The notes under the pieces: generated by a model
Told to the model about the DNA's origin: nothing
The model's input: the letters and a program-made list of their open reading frames with translations, nothing else
Databases searched by the model: none
Translations under genes and position numbers: made by a program
Assembly: GCF_002286975.1 (NCBI RefSeq)
Contig: NZ_NSKB01000002.1
Location: 124,001 to 188,000, forward strand
Direction of reading: 5' to 3'
From: Halomonas salipaludis
GTDB taxonomy: Bacteria > Pseudomonadota > Gammaproteobacteria > Pseudomonadales > Halomonadaceae
Length of the DNA stretch: 64,000 nucleotides
Part shown: positions 17,724-29,310 of the stretch, piece by piece
Numbering within the stretch: the stretch's first letter is position 1
Layout: every line of letters begins with the position of its first letter

Positions 17724-18539
17724 TCACGGCGTCGACGAAGGGGACGATGTATCACTACGGGCCTCATCCAGCGCCAGGCAGCGCACCTCGGCGAAGCCAT
17801 AGCGCGCCAGGGCCGGTGCCAGCGACGGCGCCTCGCGGGTCAGCCAGGCGGTCTGTGGGCCTGGCAGCGTGGGCAGTGGCGACACCACCTGGGCGACTCG
17901 CCGGGCGATGGCGTCACCGGAATCGATCCAGGTCACCGGCCGCGGCGGGGCAGCGGCCAGCACCTCACCCAGTAGCGGAAAGTGGGTGCAGCCGAGCACC
18001 ACGGTGTCGAGTTCGGGGTCCTGCCACAGCGGCGCCAGGCACGCCTCGATCACATCCCGGTCGAGCGGCGCACCGGCCAACCACGCCTCGGTCTGGCCAA
18101 CCAGTGGGTCGGCGGCCAGGCGCTGCACCTGGCAGTGGCCGGCGAAGGTTTCGATCAACCGTCGCGTGTAGGGCCGATTGACCGTGGCCGAGGTGGCCAG
18201 CAGCGCCAGGTGGCCGCTGCGCGACAGCGCCGCGGCGGGCTTGATCGCCGGCACCGTGCCCACCACCGGAATCGACAGTCGGGCGCGCAGCGCCTCGAGA
18301 GCCACGGTGCTGGCGGTGTTGCAGGCCACCACCAGGGCGCTGGCACCGCTGGCCGCCACTGCTGCCTCGCACACCGCCACGCAGCGCGTCACCAGCCAGG
18401 CGTCTGGCTTGGTGCCATAGGGCAGCATGGCGTTGTCGCAGACATAGCTCAGTGAGGCCTCAGGCAGCTGCCGGCGCATGGCCGCTACCACCGACAGCCC
18501 GCCAACCCCGGAGTCGAACACCAACAGCGGCCCGTTCAT
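17724..18539 (-). CDS. murI: Glutamate racemase
   Basis: This 271-residue cofactor-independent racemase supplies D-glutamate for peptidoglycan. The N-terminal VFDSGVGGLSV motif and the two catalytic cysteines are present: Cys73 in ACNTAS and Cys184 in GCTHFPLL. Length is normal. Its ATG overlaps the stop of the upstream LysR gene (ATGA), and trmA follows after 40 bp. The linkage to a LysR regulator is unusual; whether the regulator controls murI is unknown. Confidence 0.94.
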   Translation of the reverse strand: MNGPLLVFDSGVGGLSVVAAMRRQLPEASLSYVCDNAMLPYGTKPDAWLVTRCVAVCEAAVAASGASALVVACNTASTVALEALRARLSIPVVGTVPAIKPAAALSRSGHLALLATSATVNRPYTRRLIETFAGHCQVQRLAADPLVGQTEAWLAGAPLDRDVIEACLAPLWQDPELDTVVLGCTHFPLLGEVLAAAPPRPVTWIDSGDAIARRVAQVVSPLPTLPGPQTAWLTREAPSLAPALARYGFAEVRCLALDEARSDTSSPSSTP

Positions 18540-19429
18540 GCCGAGCGCGCCTGGAAATGCGCCAGCAGCGTCTCGATCAGCACCCGCAGCCGCGCCGGCA
18601 TCAGTTCACGCTCGGCGTAGAGCAGATGCACCTCGAACGGCGGCGGCGCAAACCTCTCGAGCACTCGCACCAGGCGGCCGCGGCGCACCTCGGGCTCGCC
18701 GAGGAAGGTCGGCTTCATCGCCAGCCCCATGCCGCGCGCCGCAGCCTCGACCAGGGCGCGGCCATTATTGCAGGTCAACACCGGCCGATAGCGCACCCGC
18801 TCCAGTTGGCCATCAATCTGGAAGACCCAGCCCGGGCCACCGCGCTGCAGGCTGTAGTGCAGGCAGCGATGGTTGGCGAGTTCGCGGGGATGCTGCGGCA
18901 CACCGTAGCGCTCGAAGTAGCTCGGCGCGCCGTACAAGTGAACCGGCATCGCCATCAGCGGGCGAGCGATCAGACTGGAGTCCTCCAGGGTGCCGATGCG
19001 TACCACCAGGTCGAAGTCCTCGGCCAGCGGGTCGACGCGGCGATCCTCGAGCACGACCTCCAGTTCCACCCCCGGGTGGGCCTGCTCGAAGGCCTGAAGC
19101 GCCGGCATCAGCTCGCGCACGCCAAAATCCAGCGGCGCCGACAGTCGCAGGCGGCCGCGCACCTCGCCGCGCTGCTCGCCCAGTTCTGCCTCCAGCTCAC
19201 CGAGTTCGTCGAGCAGCCGTGCGGCGCCCTGCAGGTAACGCTCGCCCTCCGCGGTCAGCTGCAGGCGGCGCGTGGTGCGCGTCAGCAGGCGTACCCCGAG
19301 CAGCGCCTCCAGGCGCGAGATCTGCTTGCTGACCATGGCGTTGGACAGTCCGAGCTTGCGCGCGCCGCCGGCGAAGCTACCCGCCTCGACGACGGCGCGA
19401 AATATCTGCATTGCCTGTAGCCTGTCCAT
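18536..19429 (-). CDS. LysR-family transcriptional regulator
   Basis: This 297-residue LysR protein has the N-terminal winged HTH AMQIFRAVVEAGSFAGGARKLGLSNAMVSKQISRLE (about 6-41) and a periplasmic-binding-like effector domain. The sequence resembles the CrgA/AaeR-like branch that typically begins MDRLQAMQIF. I place the start at ATG 19429; an ATG at 19462 adds 11 residues and is also possible, with AGGG 5 bases upstream. It is divergent from umuD and its stop overlaps the murI start, so it may be the first gene of a murI-trmA transcript. Targets unknown. Confidence 0.88.
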   Translation of the reverse strand: MDRLQAMQIFRAVVEAGSFAGGARKLGLSNAMVSKQISRLEALLGVRLLTRTTRRLQLTAEGERYLQGAARLLDELGELEAELGEQRGEVRGRLRLSAPLDFGVRELMPALQAFEQAHPGVELEVVLEDRRVDPLAEDFDLVVRIGTLEDSSLIARPLMAMPVHLYGAPSYFERYGVPQHPRELANHRCLHYSLQRGGPGWVFQIDGQLERVRYRPVLTCNNGRALVEAAARGMGLAMKPTFLGEPEVRRGRLVRVLERFAPPPFEVHLLYAERELMPARLRVLIETLLAHFQARSA

Positions 19430-19520
19430 AGCGCCCCGCGCGGTGTGTTCGATGTCGAGCATTCTACCCTGCCGCCGGCCGCGACTCGACCATCACGGCC
19501 GCCCTTGCCCAAGAGCCAAA

Positions 19521-19540
19521 TACTGGCTATTTTTACAGCA
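19521..19540. promoter_or_regulatory. LexA-binding site (SOS box) of umuDC
   Basis: TACTGGCTATTTTTACAGCA holds the CTG-N10-CAG core (19523-19538) of the gammaproteobacterial LexA site, with the flanking TA on the left and an AT-rich centre. It lies 26 bp before the umuD ATG, where bound LexA would block transcription. The adjacent lysR start on the other strand is about 90 bp away. Confidence 0.8.
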
Positions 19541-19566
19541 TATCTTTACTCCCCTCGGAGCCGCGT

Positions 19567-20010
19567 ATGCGCCTGACCCCGATAGCCCAGCACGCCGCAC
19601 ACAAGCCCCACCCCGGCCTGCAACGCCGCGGCGCCAGCGGTTTTCCCTCCCCCGCCGACGACTACCTGGACACGCCGCTGGACCTGCACCGCCAGCTGGT
19701 GCCGAGTCCCGCCTCGACCTTCTTCATGCGCGTCGAGGGCGATGCCCAGGCCAATGCCGGCTTCCGACACGGCGACCTGCTGGTGGTCGACCGCGCACTG
19801 GCGCCGCAGCGTGGCGACTGGGTGGTGGCGACGATCGATGGCGAGCTCTGCCTGCGCCGGCTCGACGGCAGCGCCGAGCGCACCTGGCTGTGCCCTCCCG
19901 CTGTCCACCAGGCACGCCTGCCCCTCGACAATGAACACGACTGCCGCCTGTGGGGGGTGGTGCACTATGTGGTGCATGGCTGCCGCCAGGCGCCGCCGCT
20001 GAATGCCTGA
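19567..20010 (+). CDS. umuD: UmuD homologue lacking the catalytic Ser/Lys dyad
   Basis: This 147-residue protein is collinear with E. coli UmuD (139) without gaps through the first 100 residues. The processing-site region is ASGFPSPADDY, with Ser24-Gly25 where E. coli has Cys24-Gly25. The catalytic serine (GDSM) is replaced by alanine (GDAQ, Ala60), and the catalytic Lys97 is Arg97 in DGELCLRR. Self-cleavage to UmuD' therefore looks impossible by the known mechanism. Its role would be to regulate or support UmuC in pol V translesion synthesis, either uncleaved or after cleavage in trans. GGAG precedes the ATG, and the SOS box lies upstream. umuC follows after 14 bp. Confidence 0.88.
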   Translation: MRLTPIAQHAAHKPHPGLQRRGASGFPSPADDYLDTPLDLHRQLVPSPASTFFMRVEGDAQANAGFRHGDLLVVDRALAPQRGDWVVATIDGELCLRRLDGSAERTWLCPPAVHQARLPLDNEHDCRLWGVVHYVVHGCRQAPPLNA

Positions 20011-20024
20011 GCCGGGAGCACGCC

Positions 20025-21287
20025 ATGTACGCGCTGGTCGATGCCAACAACTTCTACGTCAGCTGTGAGCGGCTGTTCGCCCCCCACCTGGAGGGCCAGC
20101 CGGTGGGCGTGCTGTCGAATAACGACGGCTGTGTGATCGCCCGCTCCGAGGAGTTCAAGGCACTGGGTATCCCGATGGGCGTTCCGACCCACAAGATCGC
20201 CCCGGCGCTGCGCCGCCGGATCACCCTGTGCTCATCCAATTACACCCTCTACGGCGACCTCTCGGCACGTACCCAGCAGGTGCTGGCCGCGCGAGTACCG
20301 GGCCTGGAGCCCTACTCCATCGACGAGAGTTTCCTCGATCTACGTGGCCTGTCCGGCGACCTCAACGTCCTCGGCGCCGAGCTGTGCCAGGCGGTGGCGC
20401 GCGAGGTGGGGCTGCCAGTGTCGGTGGGTATCGCCCCGACCCGCACCCTGGCCAAGCTCGCCAATCACCGCGCCAAGCGTCAGCCGGGCCGGCCTCAGGT
20501 ATGCGTGTGGCAAGACGGCGACGATCAGGACCTGCGTACGACCCTCGCCGCGCTGCCGCTGAGCGCGGTGTGGGGAATCGGCGAGCGTCTGCAGTGCCGG
20601 CTACTCGACCAGGGCATCAATACCGCCGGAGCGCTGCGCTCGGCCCCCAGCGGCTGGCTGCAGCGGCGCTTTGGCGTGGTAGTCGCGCGCACCGCCCTCG
20701 AGCTTGCCGGCCAGCCCTGCCTGGCGGGCACCGACCTGGCCACGCCGCGGCGCAGCATCCTCTGTTCGCGCTCGTTTCGCCAGGCGCTACGCCAGCGCGA
20801 GTCACTGGCCGCCGCGCTGCGCTACCACTGTCAGCGGGCCGGTGAGAAACTGCGCCGCGACGACCTCCAGGCTGCCGCCATCGGCGTCTTCCTGCGCACC
20901 AACCCGTTCCAGGATGTGGTCCAGCACCGCGCCAGCCTGTGGGCACCGCTGGCGGTCCCCAGCGCCGATACCCTGCACCTCAACCACCTCGCCCAGCAGT
21001 TGCTCGGCCAGCTATGGGAAGTGGGGCTGGCTTATCACAAGCTGGGCGTGATGCTCACCGACCTGAGCCCGCGCCAGCACCATCAGGCCTCGCTGCTGGC
21101 ACCCGCCGAAGCGCCCGAACAGGCACGCCTGATGAGCGCCTGGGACGGTATTCGTGCGCGCTTCGGCCGCGAGGCACTGACACTCGGAGTACAGGCAACG
21201 GAAGCCGACTGGCAAATGCACAGCCGCCAGCGCTCGGCGCGCTATACCACGCGCTGGGATGAGCTGCCGGCGGTACGCGCCCGCTGA
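20025..21287 (+). CDS. umuC: DNA polymerase V catalytic subunit UmuC (Y-family)
   Basis: This 420-residue protein has the length of UmuC. It starts MYALVDANNFYVSCERLF, giving the first catalytic aspartate. Next comes SNNDGCVIARS of the finger region, YSIDESFLDL with the second Asp-Glu pair, and the helix-hairpin-helix region AVWGIGERLQCRLLDQGI. The little-finger domain and C-terminal DUF4113-like tail (RFGREAL...SARYTTRWDELP) are present. The active site looks intact, so the polymerase should be functional. GGGAG precedes the ATG 14 bp after the umuD stop. SOS induction is expected from the LexA box. Confidence 0.94.
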   Translation: MYALVDANNFYVSCERLFAPHLEGQPVGVLSNNDGCVIARSEEFKALGIPMGVPTHKIAPALRRRITLCSSNYTLYGDLSARTQQVLAARVPGLEPYSIDESFLDLRGLSGDLNVLGAELCQAVAREVGLPVSVGIAPTRTLAKLANHRAKRQPGRPQVCVWQDGDDQDLRTTLAALPLSAVWGIGERLQCRLLDQGINTAGALRSAPSGWLQRRFGVVVARTALELAGQPCLAGTDLATPRRSILCSRSFRQALRQRESLAAALRYHCQRAGEKLRRDDLQAAAIGVFLRTNPFQDVVQHRASLWAPLAVPSADTLHLNHLAQQLLGQLWEVGLAYHKLGVMLTDLSPRQHHQASLLAPAEAPEQARLMSAWDGIRARFGREALTLGVQATEADWQMHSRQRSARYTTRWDELPAVRAR

Positions 21288-21299
21288 CGGACGCGCCTG

Positions 21300-21851
21300 C
21301 TACAACACCGGCTCCGGGGTCGCCCGCAGCTCGGCGTAGAGCTCGGGGTAGGCGGCCTGAAGATATTCGAGTCGCGCCTTGGCGCCCTCGGGCAGCAGGG
21401 TCGCCAGATGGCGCAGGTCGGCGTCATCGAAATGCTCGGCGATCAGCGGGAAGAGTGCCTCGCGCTCGTCGCGCAGGTAGGCGCGATGAGCCTCGAGATA
21501 GGCGCGCAGGTCGTCGGCGAAGCGGTCCATGGGCAGCACTGCGTCCATCAGGATCATGTCGATATCCTGGGATAGACGCTGCAGCCGCTCACGCAGCGCG
21601 CGGTAGTCGACGCTCAGGCGGTTGCTGAGATCACGGACTTCCGGCACCTGCACGGCAAGCTGCTCGCTGCACAGCCGCTCGAGTGGCACGGTGAAGTCCT
21701 CCATGTAGTCGAGAATATAGTCGACGACTTCACGGATCAGCTGGAAATCAGGCCGCTCGCCGGCGGCGAGCGTCTTCTGCTTGAGCTGTAGCACGTGCAA
21801 CAGGCGCGCCATATTGGCATGATCCTGGCGCAGTTGAGTCAGCATGGGCAT
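21300..21851 (-). CDS. Hemerythrin-fold (HHE) protein with an incomplete metal site
   Basis: The start at 21851 follows AGGAGG at 8 bases, giving 183 residues. The opening MPMLTQLRQDHANMARLL and the helical spacing match bacterial HHE cation-binding proteins. Judged against the family from memory, His11, Glu58 and Glu129 are kept. The HHP part of the second-helix motif is FTVP (53-56), the third-helix histidine is Tyr83, and the fourth-helix histidine is Tyr125. A normal diiron-oxo site therefore seems unlikely. It is convergent with umuC (13 bp apart) and divergent from rarA. Function unknown; an O2/NO/iron-sensing origin is inferred only from the fold. Confidence 0.72.
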   Translation of the reverse strand: MPMLTQLRQDHANMARLLHVLQLKQKTLAAGERPDFQLIREVVDYILDYMEDFTVPLERLCSEQLAVQVPEVRDLSNRLSVDYRALRERLQRLSQDIDMILMDAVLPMDRFADDLRAYLEAHRAYLRDEREALFPLIAEHFDDADLRHLATLLPEGAKARLEYLQAAYPELYAELRATPEPVL

Positions 21852-22029
21852 GGTGGGACCTCCTCTGGTGTCGAGGGCGGACATCGGCAAGACATTGGAT
21901 CGTGTCAGGGCGTTCCGGGTTCCAACAAGCTAGGATGACGCCACGGCGACCGTGAGTGTTTAACCCTAGTGGGTATGGCGTCATCCTGCCTGTCGCCAAA
22001 CGTCGCATACGAAGCATACTGAGGATGTC

Positions 22030-23364
22030 ATGGATCTGTTCAGCCAGTCTCACGCCAATGCCAGCGCCCCGCTGGCCTACCGCATGCGCCCGCGGCGTCT
22101 GGACGAATATATCGGCCAGCAGGCGCTGGTCGGCCCTGACAAGCCGCTGCGCCGCATGGCGGAGAGCGCCAGCGTTCGCTCGATGATCCTGTGGGGCCCA
22201 CCGGGCGTGGGCAAGACCACCCTGGCAGAGATTCTTGCCAACGAATCCGGCGCCCAGCTCGAACAGCTCTCGGCGGTAATGGCCGGGGTCAAGGATATCC
22301 GCGCCGCGGTAGAGCGTGCACGGTTGTCGCAGCACAGCACGCTGCTGTTCCTGGATGAGATCCACCGCCTCAACAAGAGCCAGCAGGACGCCCTGCTGCC
22401 CCACGTCGAATCCGGGCTGTTGACGCTGATCGGCGCCACCACCGAGAACCCCTCCTTCGAGGTCAACTCGGCGCTGCTGTCACGGGCACGCGTCTACGTG
22501 CTCAAGGCGCTGACCCAGGAAGAGCTCGAAGCGGTGCTGCGCCAGGCCCTCGCGGATAGCGAGCGGGGGCTCGGCCAGCGGAGCATCCGCGTTGACGACG
22601 AGGTATTGGGGATGCTGGCCCGCGCCGCTGGCGGCGACGCACGCCGCGCCCTGGGCCTGCTCGAGACCGCCTGCGATTTCTGCGTCGCCGAGGGCGATGG
22701 CGAACGACTCAAGGCCGAGGCACTGGACGACGTGCTCGGACATCAGGCCAGCGCCTTCGACAAGCAGGGCGATCACTACTACGACCTGCTCTCGGCGATC
22801 CACAAGTCGGTGCGCTCGTCACGGGTCGACGCCGCGCTGATGTACATGGCGCAGTTCATGCAGGGCGGCGGTGACCCGCTCGACGTGATCCGGCGCCTGG
22901 CAGCGATCGCCTCGGAGGACGTCGGCAACGCCGACCCGCGGGCACTGCCGCTGGTGATGGCGGCCTGGGATGCCTACCTACGCCTCGGCGACTACGAGGG
23001 CCAGCGCGCCATCGCCCACGCCGCCATCCACCTGGCGGTGGCGCCCAAGAGCAACGCCATCGACCAGGCCTGGAAGCAGGCCAAGGCGCTTGCCGCCCAG
23101 CACCCTACCCTCGAGGTCCCCGTCTACCTGCGCAACGCGCCGACCCAGCTGATGAAGGAGCTCGGCCACGGCGAGGGCTACCGCTACGCCCACCACGAGC
23201 CCCACGGCTACCCCGCCGGCCGCCGCCACGACTGCTGGCCCGAGCAGCTGCCGCCGGCGAGCCTCTACCAGCCCAGCGACTACGGCCAGGAAGCGCGCTT
23301 CAAGCAGATCATGGCGTGGCGCGCCGAGCTCGACGCCGAGGCCGACGCCGACGCCGACAAATGA
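22030..23364 (+). CDS. rarA: Replication-associated recombination ATPase RarA (MgsA)
   Basis: This 444-residue AAA+ protein of the clamp-loader-like RarA/WHIP family acts at stalled or gapped replication forks. Walker A is GPPGVGKTT (about residues 57-65), Walker B LLFLDEIHR, sensor 1 GATTENPSFEV, and the arginine-finger/lid region GGDARRALGLLE. The C-terminal tetramerisation domain (ASEDVGNADPRAL, YLRNAPTQLMKELG) is complete. A short Asp-Ala-rich tail ends the protein. GAGG precedes the ATG. It is convergent with lolA, with a hairpin terminator between. Confidence 0.94.
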   Translation: MDLFSQSHANASAPLAYRMRPRRLDEYIGQQALVGPDKPLRRMAESASVRSMILWGPPGVGKTTLAEILANESGAQLEQLSAVMAGVKDIRAAVERARLSQHSTLLFLDEIHRLNKSQQDALLPHVESGLLTLIGATTENPSFEVNSALLSRARVYVLKALTQEELEAVLRQALADSERGLGQRSIRVDDEVLGMLARAAGGDARRALGLLETACDFCVAEGDGERLKAEALDDVLGHQASAFDKQGDHYYDLLSAIHKSVRSSRVDAALMYMAQFMQGGGDPLDVIRRLAAIASEDVGNADPRALPLVMAAWDAYLRLGDYEGQRAIAHAAIHLAVAPKSNAIDQAWKQAKALAAQHPTLEVPVYLRNAPTQLMKELGHGEGYRYAHHEPHGYPAGRRHDCWPEQLPPASLYQPSDYGQEARFKQIMAWRAELDAEADADADK

Positions 23365-23390
23365 AAACGCCGCCCCTAGGGGCGGCGTCA
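23364..23390 (-). terminator. Terminator of lolA (possibly serving rarA too)
   Basis: A 10-bp perfect stem ACGCCGCCCC / GGGGCGGCGT (23367-23376, 23379-23388) has a 2-nt spacer. On the minus strand it is followed directly by TTTT, fitting intrinsic termination after lolA. On the plus strand there is no T-run. Confidence 0.7.
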
Positions 23391-23408
23391 GCGTAAGCAA
23401 GGCGGGGA

Positions 23409-24038
23409 TCAGTGATCGTCGCGGATCACATCGGTGCCGTCGGGGATCTCGAACGCGAACATCGCGTCATCGATGCTGCCGTTGACCTCGATACTGCTGA
23501 ACTCGATGGCGGTACGCTGGCCGGTGCTGTCGTTCATCTGCAGGGCGCCGAACTGCTCGCCGTAGAAGGTCATCTTGAGCTCCTCGAACAGCGTATCGGC
23601 GCCACGCGGCACCAGGGTGAAGGTCTCGGTATCGCCCTGCTGCTGATGGCTCACCTGGTAGCTATCAGTGAGCTCGGCGGCGCTACCGGAGAGCAGCAAT
23701 GCCGGGGTATGGGTGACGCGGGTATCCAGCGCCTGCACGGTAACCTGCTCGAGGTCCGGGTCATGCAGGAAGACCTCGTCACCGTCGGACACCACTTCCT
23801 GGCGGTAGGGCGCGTCGACTTCCCAGCGGAACTTGCCGGGACGTGACAGCCACATCTGGCCGCGCGCCTCCTGGAGACGCTGGCCGCTGCCGTCGAGGAT
23901 CTGCTGCTCGAAGTCGGCGCTATAGGTCTGCAGCGAATCGAGCAGCTGGGTAAGGCGCTGGGCGCCGTCATCGGCCAGTGCGGTGAGCGGCGTGGCGGCA
24001 GCCAGCGACAGGGCCAGCAGCGATGTCTTCAGTTTCAT
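23409..24038 (-). CDS. lolA: Outer-membrane lipoprotein carrier protein LolA
   Basis: This 209-residue periplasmic chaperone accepts lipoproteins from LolCDE and delivers them to LolB. The signal peptide is MKLKTSLLALSLAAATPLTALA (cleaved before DDGAQRL). It is followed by LDSLQTYSADFEQQILDGSG and the conserved RPGKFRWEVDAPYRQEVVSDG. Length is typical. The ATG at 24038 follows GGAG; an upstream in-frame codon would add seven residues ahead of the signal peptide. It is the gene after ftsK, 117 bp downstream, as in Pseudomonas. Confidence 0.93.
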   Translation of the reverse strand: MKLKTSLLALSLAAATPLTALADDGAQRLTQLLDSLQTYSADFEQQILDGSGQRLQEARGQMWLSRPGKFRWEVDAPYRQEVVSDGDEVFLHDPDLEQVTVQALDTRVTHTPALLLSGSAAELTDSYQVSHQQQGDTETFTLVPRGADTLFEELKMTFYGEQFGALQMNDSTGQRTAIEFSSIEVNGSIDDAMFAFEIPDGTDVIRDDH

Positions 24039-24154
24039 CTTGACTCCGTTACGTCGCACGTTGGGCGGCGAGGTTGTGTTCCCGATACATGGACAGCGCC
24101 CGCGAGAGAGCGTTGCAGCCCGGCCGACGCTTCCACGATTGCTGCATGCTTTTG

Positions 24155-27259
<3,105 letters not shown>

Positions 27260-27440
27260 GCGACCTTCCCCCTTGTACGCCTGTCACGGCGTCTTCCATG
27301 GTCTTGCAATGGCGCCATCATACCGAGCCAGCAGGCCGCATCACAGTAGGGAATCGGCGACAGCACCACGCTGGGGATGACCCCTGCCCTGCCCATGGTC
27401 AATAATGGCTGCCCGCTTCCGATATAGACCGTGCCCACCG

Positions 27441-28142
27441 ATGCTGCCCTGGCTGCCCCCGACGCCGATTCAGTTTCCGCCGACCGACACCGCCCTCGAC
27501 GATCCCGATGGCCTGCTGGCCGCTGGCGGCGCGCTGACACCGGAGTGGCTGCTGGCAGCCTATCGGCGCGGTATCTTCCCCTGGTACAGCGACGACCAGC
27601 CGATCCTGTGGTGGAGCCCCGATCCACGCATGGTGCTGTTTCCCGAGGAGCTCAAGGTGCGCCGCAGCCTCGCCAAGCGGCTGCGCAACGGCGGCTTCTC
27701 GACCAGCCTCGACCGCGCCTTCGCGGCGGTCATCGAGGCCTGTGCCGAAACACGAGCCGCCCACGAGGGCACCTGGATCACCGCCGAGATGCGCCACGCC
27801 TACCTGGCCCTGCACCGCCTCGGTCACGCCCATTCAGTGGAGGTATGGCGCGAAGAAGAACTGGTCGGCGGCCTGTATGGCGTGGCCATTGGTCGGATGT
27901 TCTTCGGCGAATCGATGTTCTCGCGGGAGCGCGATGCCTCGAAGATCGCGCTGGTGGCCCTTGCCAGGCACCTCGAGGCCGATGGCGGCGGGCTGATCGA
28001 CTGCCAGATGCATACCGCCCACCTGGCCAGTCTGGGCGCACGGGACATCGCCCGAGACAGCTTCCTCGACTATCTTGAGCAGTATGCACGGGCCGCCGAG
28101 CCGGCCTTCCACCCGCCAGGAGAGGGCGACAGTGAGCAGTAA
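27441..28142 (+). CDS. aat: Leucyl/phenylalanyl-tRNA-protein transferase
   Basis: This roughly 233-residue enzyme transfers Leu or Phe from tRNA to N-terminal Lys/Arg of proteins, creating destabilising N-termini. Family hallmarks are GLLAAGGALTPEWLLAAYRRGIFPW, WWSPDPRMVLFP, GTWIT, HSVEVWREEELVGGLYGV and MFFGESMFSR. I place the start at ATG 27441 (MLPWLPPTPIQFP), which aligns with known Aat; an in-frame ATG at 27405 adds 12 residues. No strong ribosome-binding site is visible at either. It overlaps bpt by 11 bp. Confidence 0.93.
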   Translation: MLPWLPPTPIQFPPTDTALDDPDGLLAAGGALTPEWLLAAYRRGIFPWYSDDQPILWWSPDPRMVLFPEELKVRRSLAKRLRNGGFSTSLDRAFAAVIEACAETRAAHEGTWITAEMRHAYLALHRLGHAHSVEVWREEELVGGLYGVAIGRMFFGESMFSRERDASKIALVALARHLEADGGGLIDCQMHTAHLASLGARDIARDSFLDYLEQYARAAEPAFHPPGEGDSEQ

Positions 28143-28869
28143 CACGCCTCAGCAGCCGACGCGGGATCTCCGCTTCTTTCTGACGGTCCCGCATGCCTGC
28201 AGCTATCTCGAGAAACGCGAGGCCACCACGCTGTTTCTCGACCCCCAGGAGTCCCCCGGCCAGGGCGTCTACGACGCCCTGGCCCTGCTCGGTTTTCGGC
28301 GCAGCGGGCGGCACCTCTACCGGCCTCACTGCGACGCCTGCAACGCCTGCGTCTCGGTGCGCATCCCGGTCGCCGACTTCACCCCCAGCCGCAGCCAGCG
28401 CAAGCTGCTGCGGCGTAACGCCGACCTGACCCTGCACGAGCGTCCGGCGCGCTTCGACGCCGAGCACTACGGCCTCTACTCGCGCTATATTCGCGAGCGC
28501 CATGCCGATGGCGACATGTACCCACCCAGCCACGAGCAGTACCGCACCTTCCTGACCCTCGATCACCCCTATGCGCGGCTGCTCGAGTTTCGCCTCGAGG
28601 GACGCCTGGTAGCGGTCGCGGCCATCGACCTGCTGGGGCACGGGATATCGGCGATCTACACCTTCTTCGATCCTGACCCGGCCTTCGAGCGGCGCTCGCT
28701 GGGCAGCTATGCAGTGCTCAGCCTGGTCGAGCTGGCACGCCGCAGCGAGCTCCCCCATGTCTACCTGGGCTACTGGATCCGCGAGTGCCGCAAGATGAAC
28801 TACAAGCGCAGCTTTCAGCCACTGGAGTACTTGCACGGCCGCCACTGGCGACGCGAGATTCCACTATGA
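28132..28869 (+). CDS. bpt: Aspartate/glutamate leucyltransferase (Bpt)
   Basis: This 245-residue enzyme adds leucine from tRNA to N-terminal Asp/Glu, the second bacterial N-degron transferase, related to eukaryotic Ate1. Family motifs include SYLEKREATTLFLDP, GFRRSGRHLYRPHC with the following Cys-rich CNACVSVRIPV, FTPSRSQRKLLRRN and LGYWIRECRKMNYK. The GTG at 28132 is preceded by AGGAG and lies inside the end of aat, so the pair is translationally coupled. infA follows after 93 bp. Together with clpS/clpA it forms the tag-and-degrade pathway. Confidence 0.93.
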   Translation: MSSNTPQQPTRDLRFFLTVPHACSYLEKREATTLFLDPQESPGQGVYDALALLGFRRSGRHLYRPHCDACNACVSVRIPVADFTPSRSQRKLLRRNADLTLHERPARFDAEHYGLYSRYIRERHADGDMYPPSHEQYRTFLTLDHPYARLLEFRLEGRLVAVAAIDLLGHGISAIYTFFDPDPAFERRSLGSYAVLSLVELARRSELPHVYLGYWIRECRKMNYKRSFQPLEYLHGRHWRREIPL

Positions 28870-28962
28870 GCAGCTTTTTTGCCTTGAAGGGCGGCTTGCG
28901 GCACAATATCGCGCTATCTTGTTGACCAACACCAAGCGCACCATTACGAGGAACCGCCTAAT

Positions 28963-29181
28963 ATGGCACGTGAAGACCATATCGAAATGGAAGGCGTCGT
29001 CGTCGATACCCTTCCCAACACCATGTTCCGCGTCGAGCTGGAAAACGGCCACGTGGTCACCGCGCACATCTCCGGCAAGATGCGCAAGAACTACATCCGC
29101 ATCCTGACCGGCGACAAGGTCAAGGTCGAGCTGACGCCCTACGACCTGTCCAAGGGCCGCATCGTCTACCGCTCCCGCTAA
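28963..29181 (+). CDS. infA: Translation initiation factor IF-1
   Basis: This 72-residue S1/OB-fold protein, [20 protein letters not shown], has normal length and near-invariant sequence through [20 protein letters not shown] and [10 protein letters not shown]. It binds the 30S A-site during initiation. GAGGA lies 10 bases before the ATG. It lies between the N-degron transferases and the convergent clpA, as in Pseudomonas. Confidence 0.97.
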   Translation: MAREDHIEMEGVVVDTLPNTMFRVELENGHVVTAHISGKMRKNYIRILTGDKVKVELTPYDLSKGRIVYRSR

Positions 29182-29233
29182 GCCCGCGCCCCGCCACCGG
29201 CCGCCAGCCCTCGAACCGCAGCCCCATAACGCG

Positions 29234-29303
29234 CGACGCCCCGTCAAGTGACAGGGCGCCGGTATTACGCGTCGACAGGCTGCGACCGGCATTCACCGGT
29301 CGC
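29234..29303. terminator. Weak hairpins between convergent infA and clpA
   Basis: Two inverted repeats occupy the gap. One is imperfect around 29235-29257 (CGCCC-GTCA / TGAC-GGGCG). The other is a perfect 8-bp stem GCGACCGG / CCGGTCGC at 29282-29289 and 29296-29303. Neither has a T-run, so intrinsic termination is uncertain. Confidence 0.35.
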
Positions 29304-29310
29304 GCTACGC

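Noticed and set aside
23330-23361. GCCGAC hexanucleotide repeats at the 3' end of rarA
   Set aside because: A short Asp-Ala-rich tail in a GC-rich gene; too few units to suggest phase variation.
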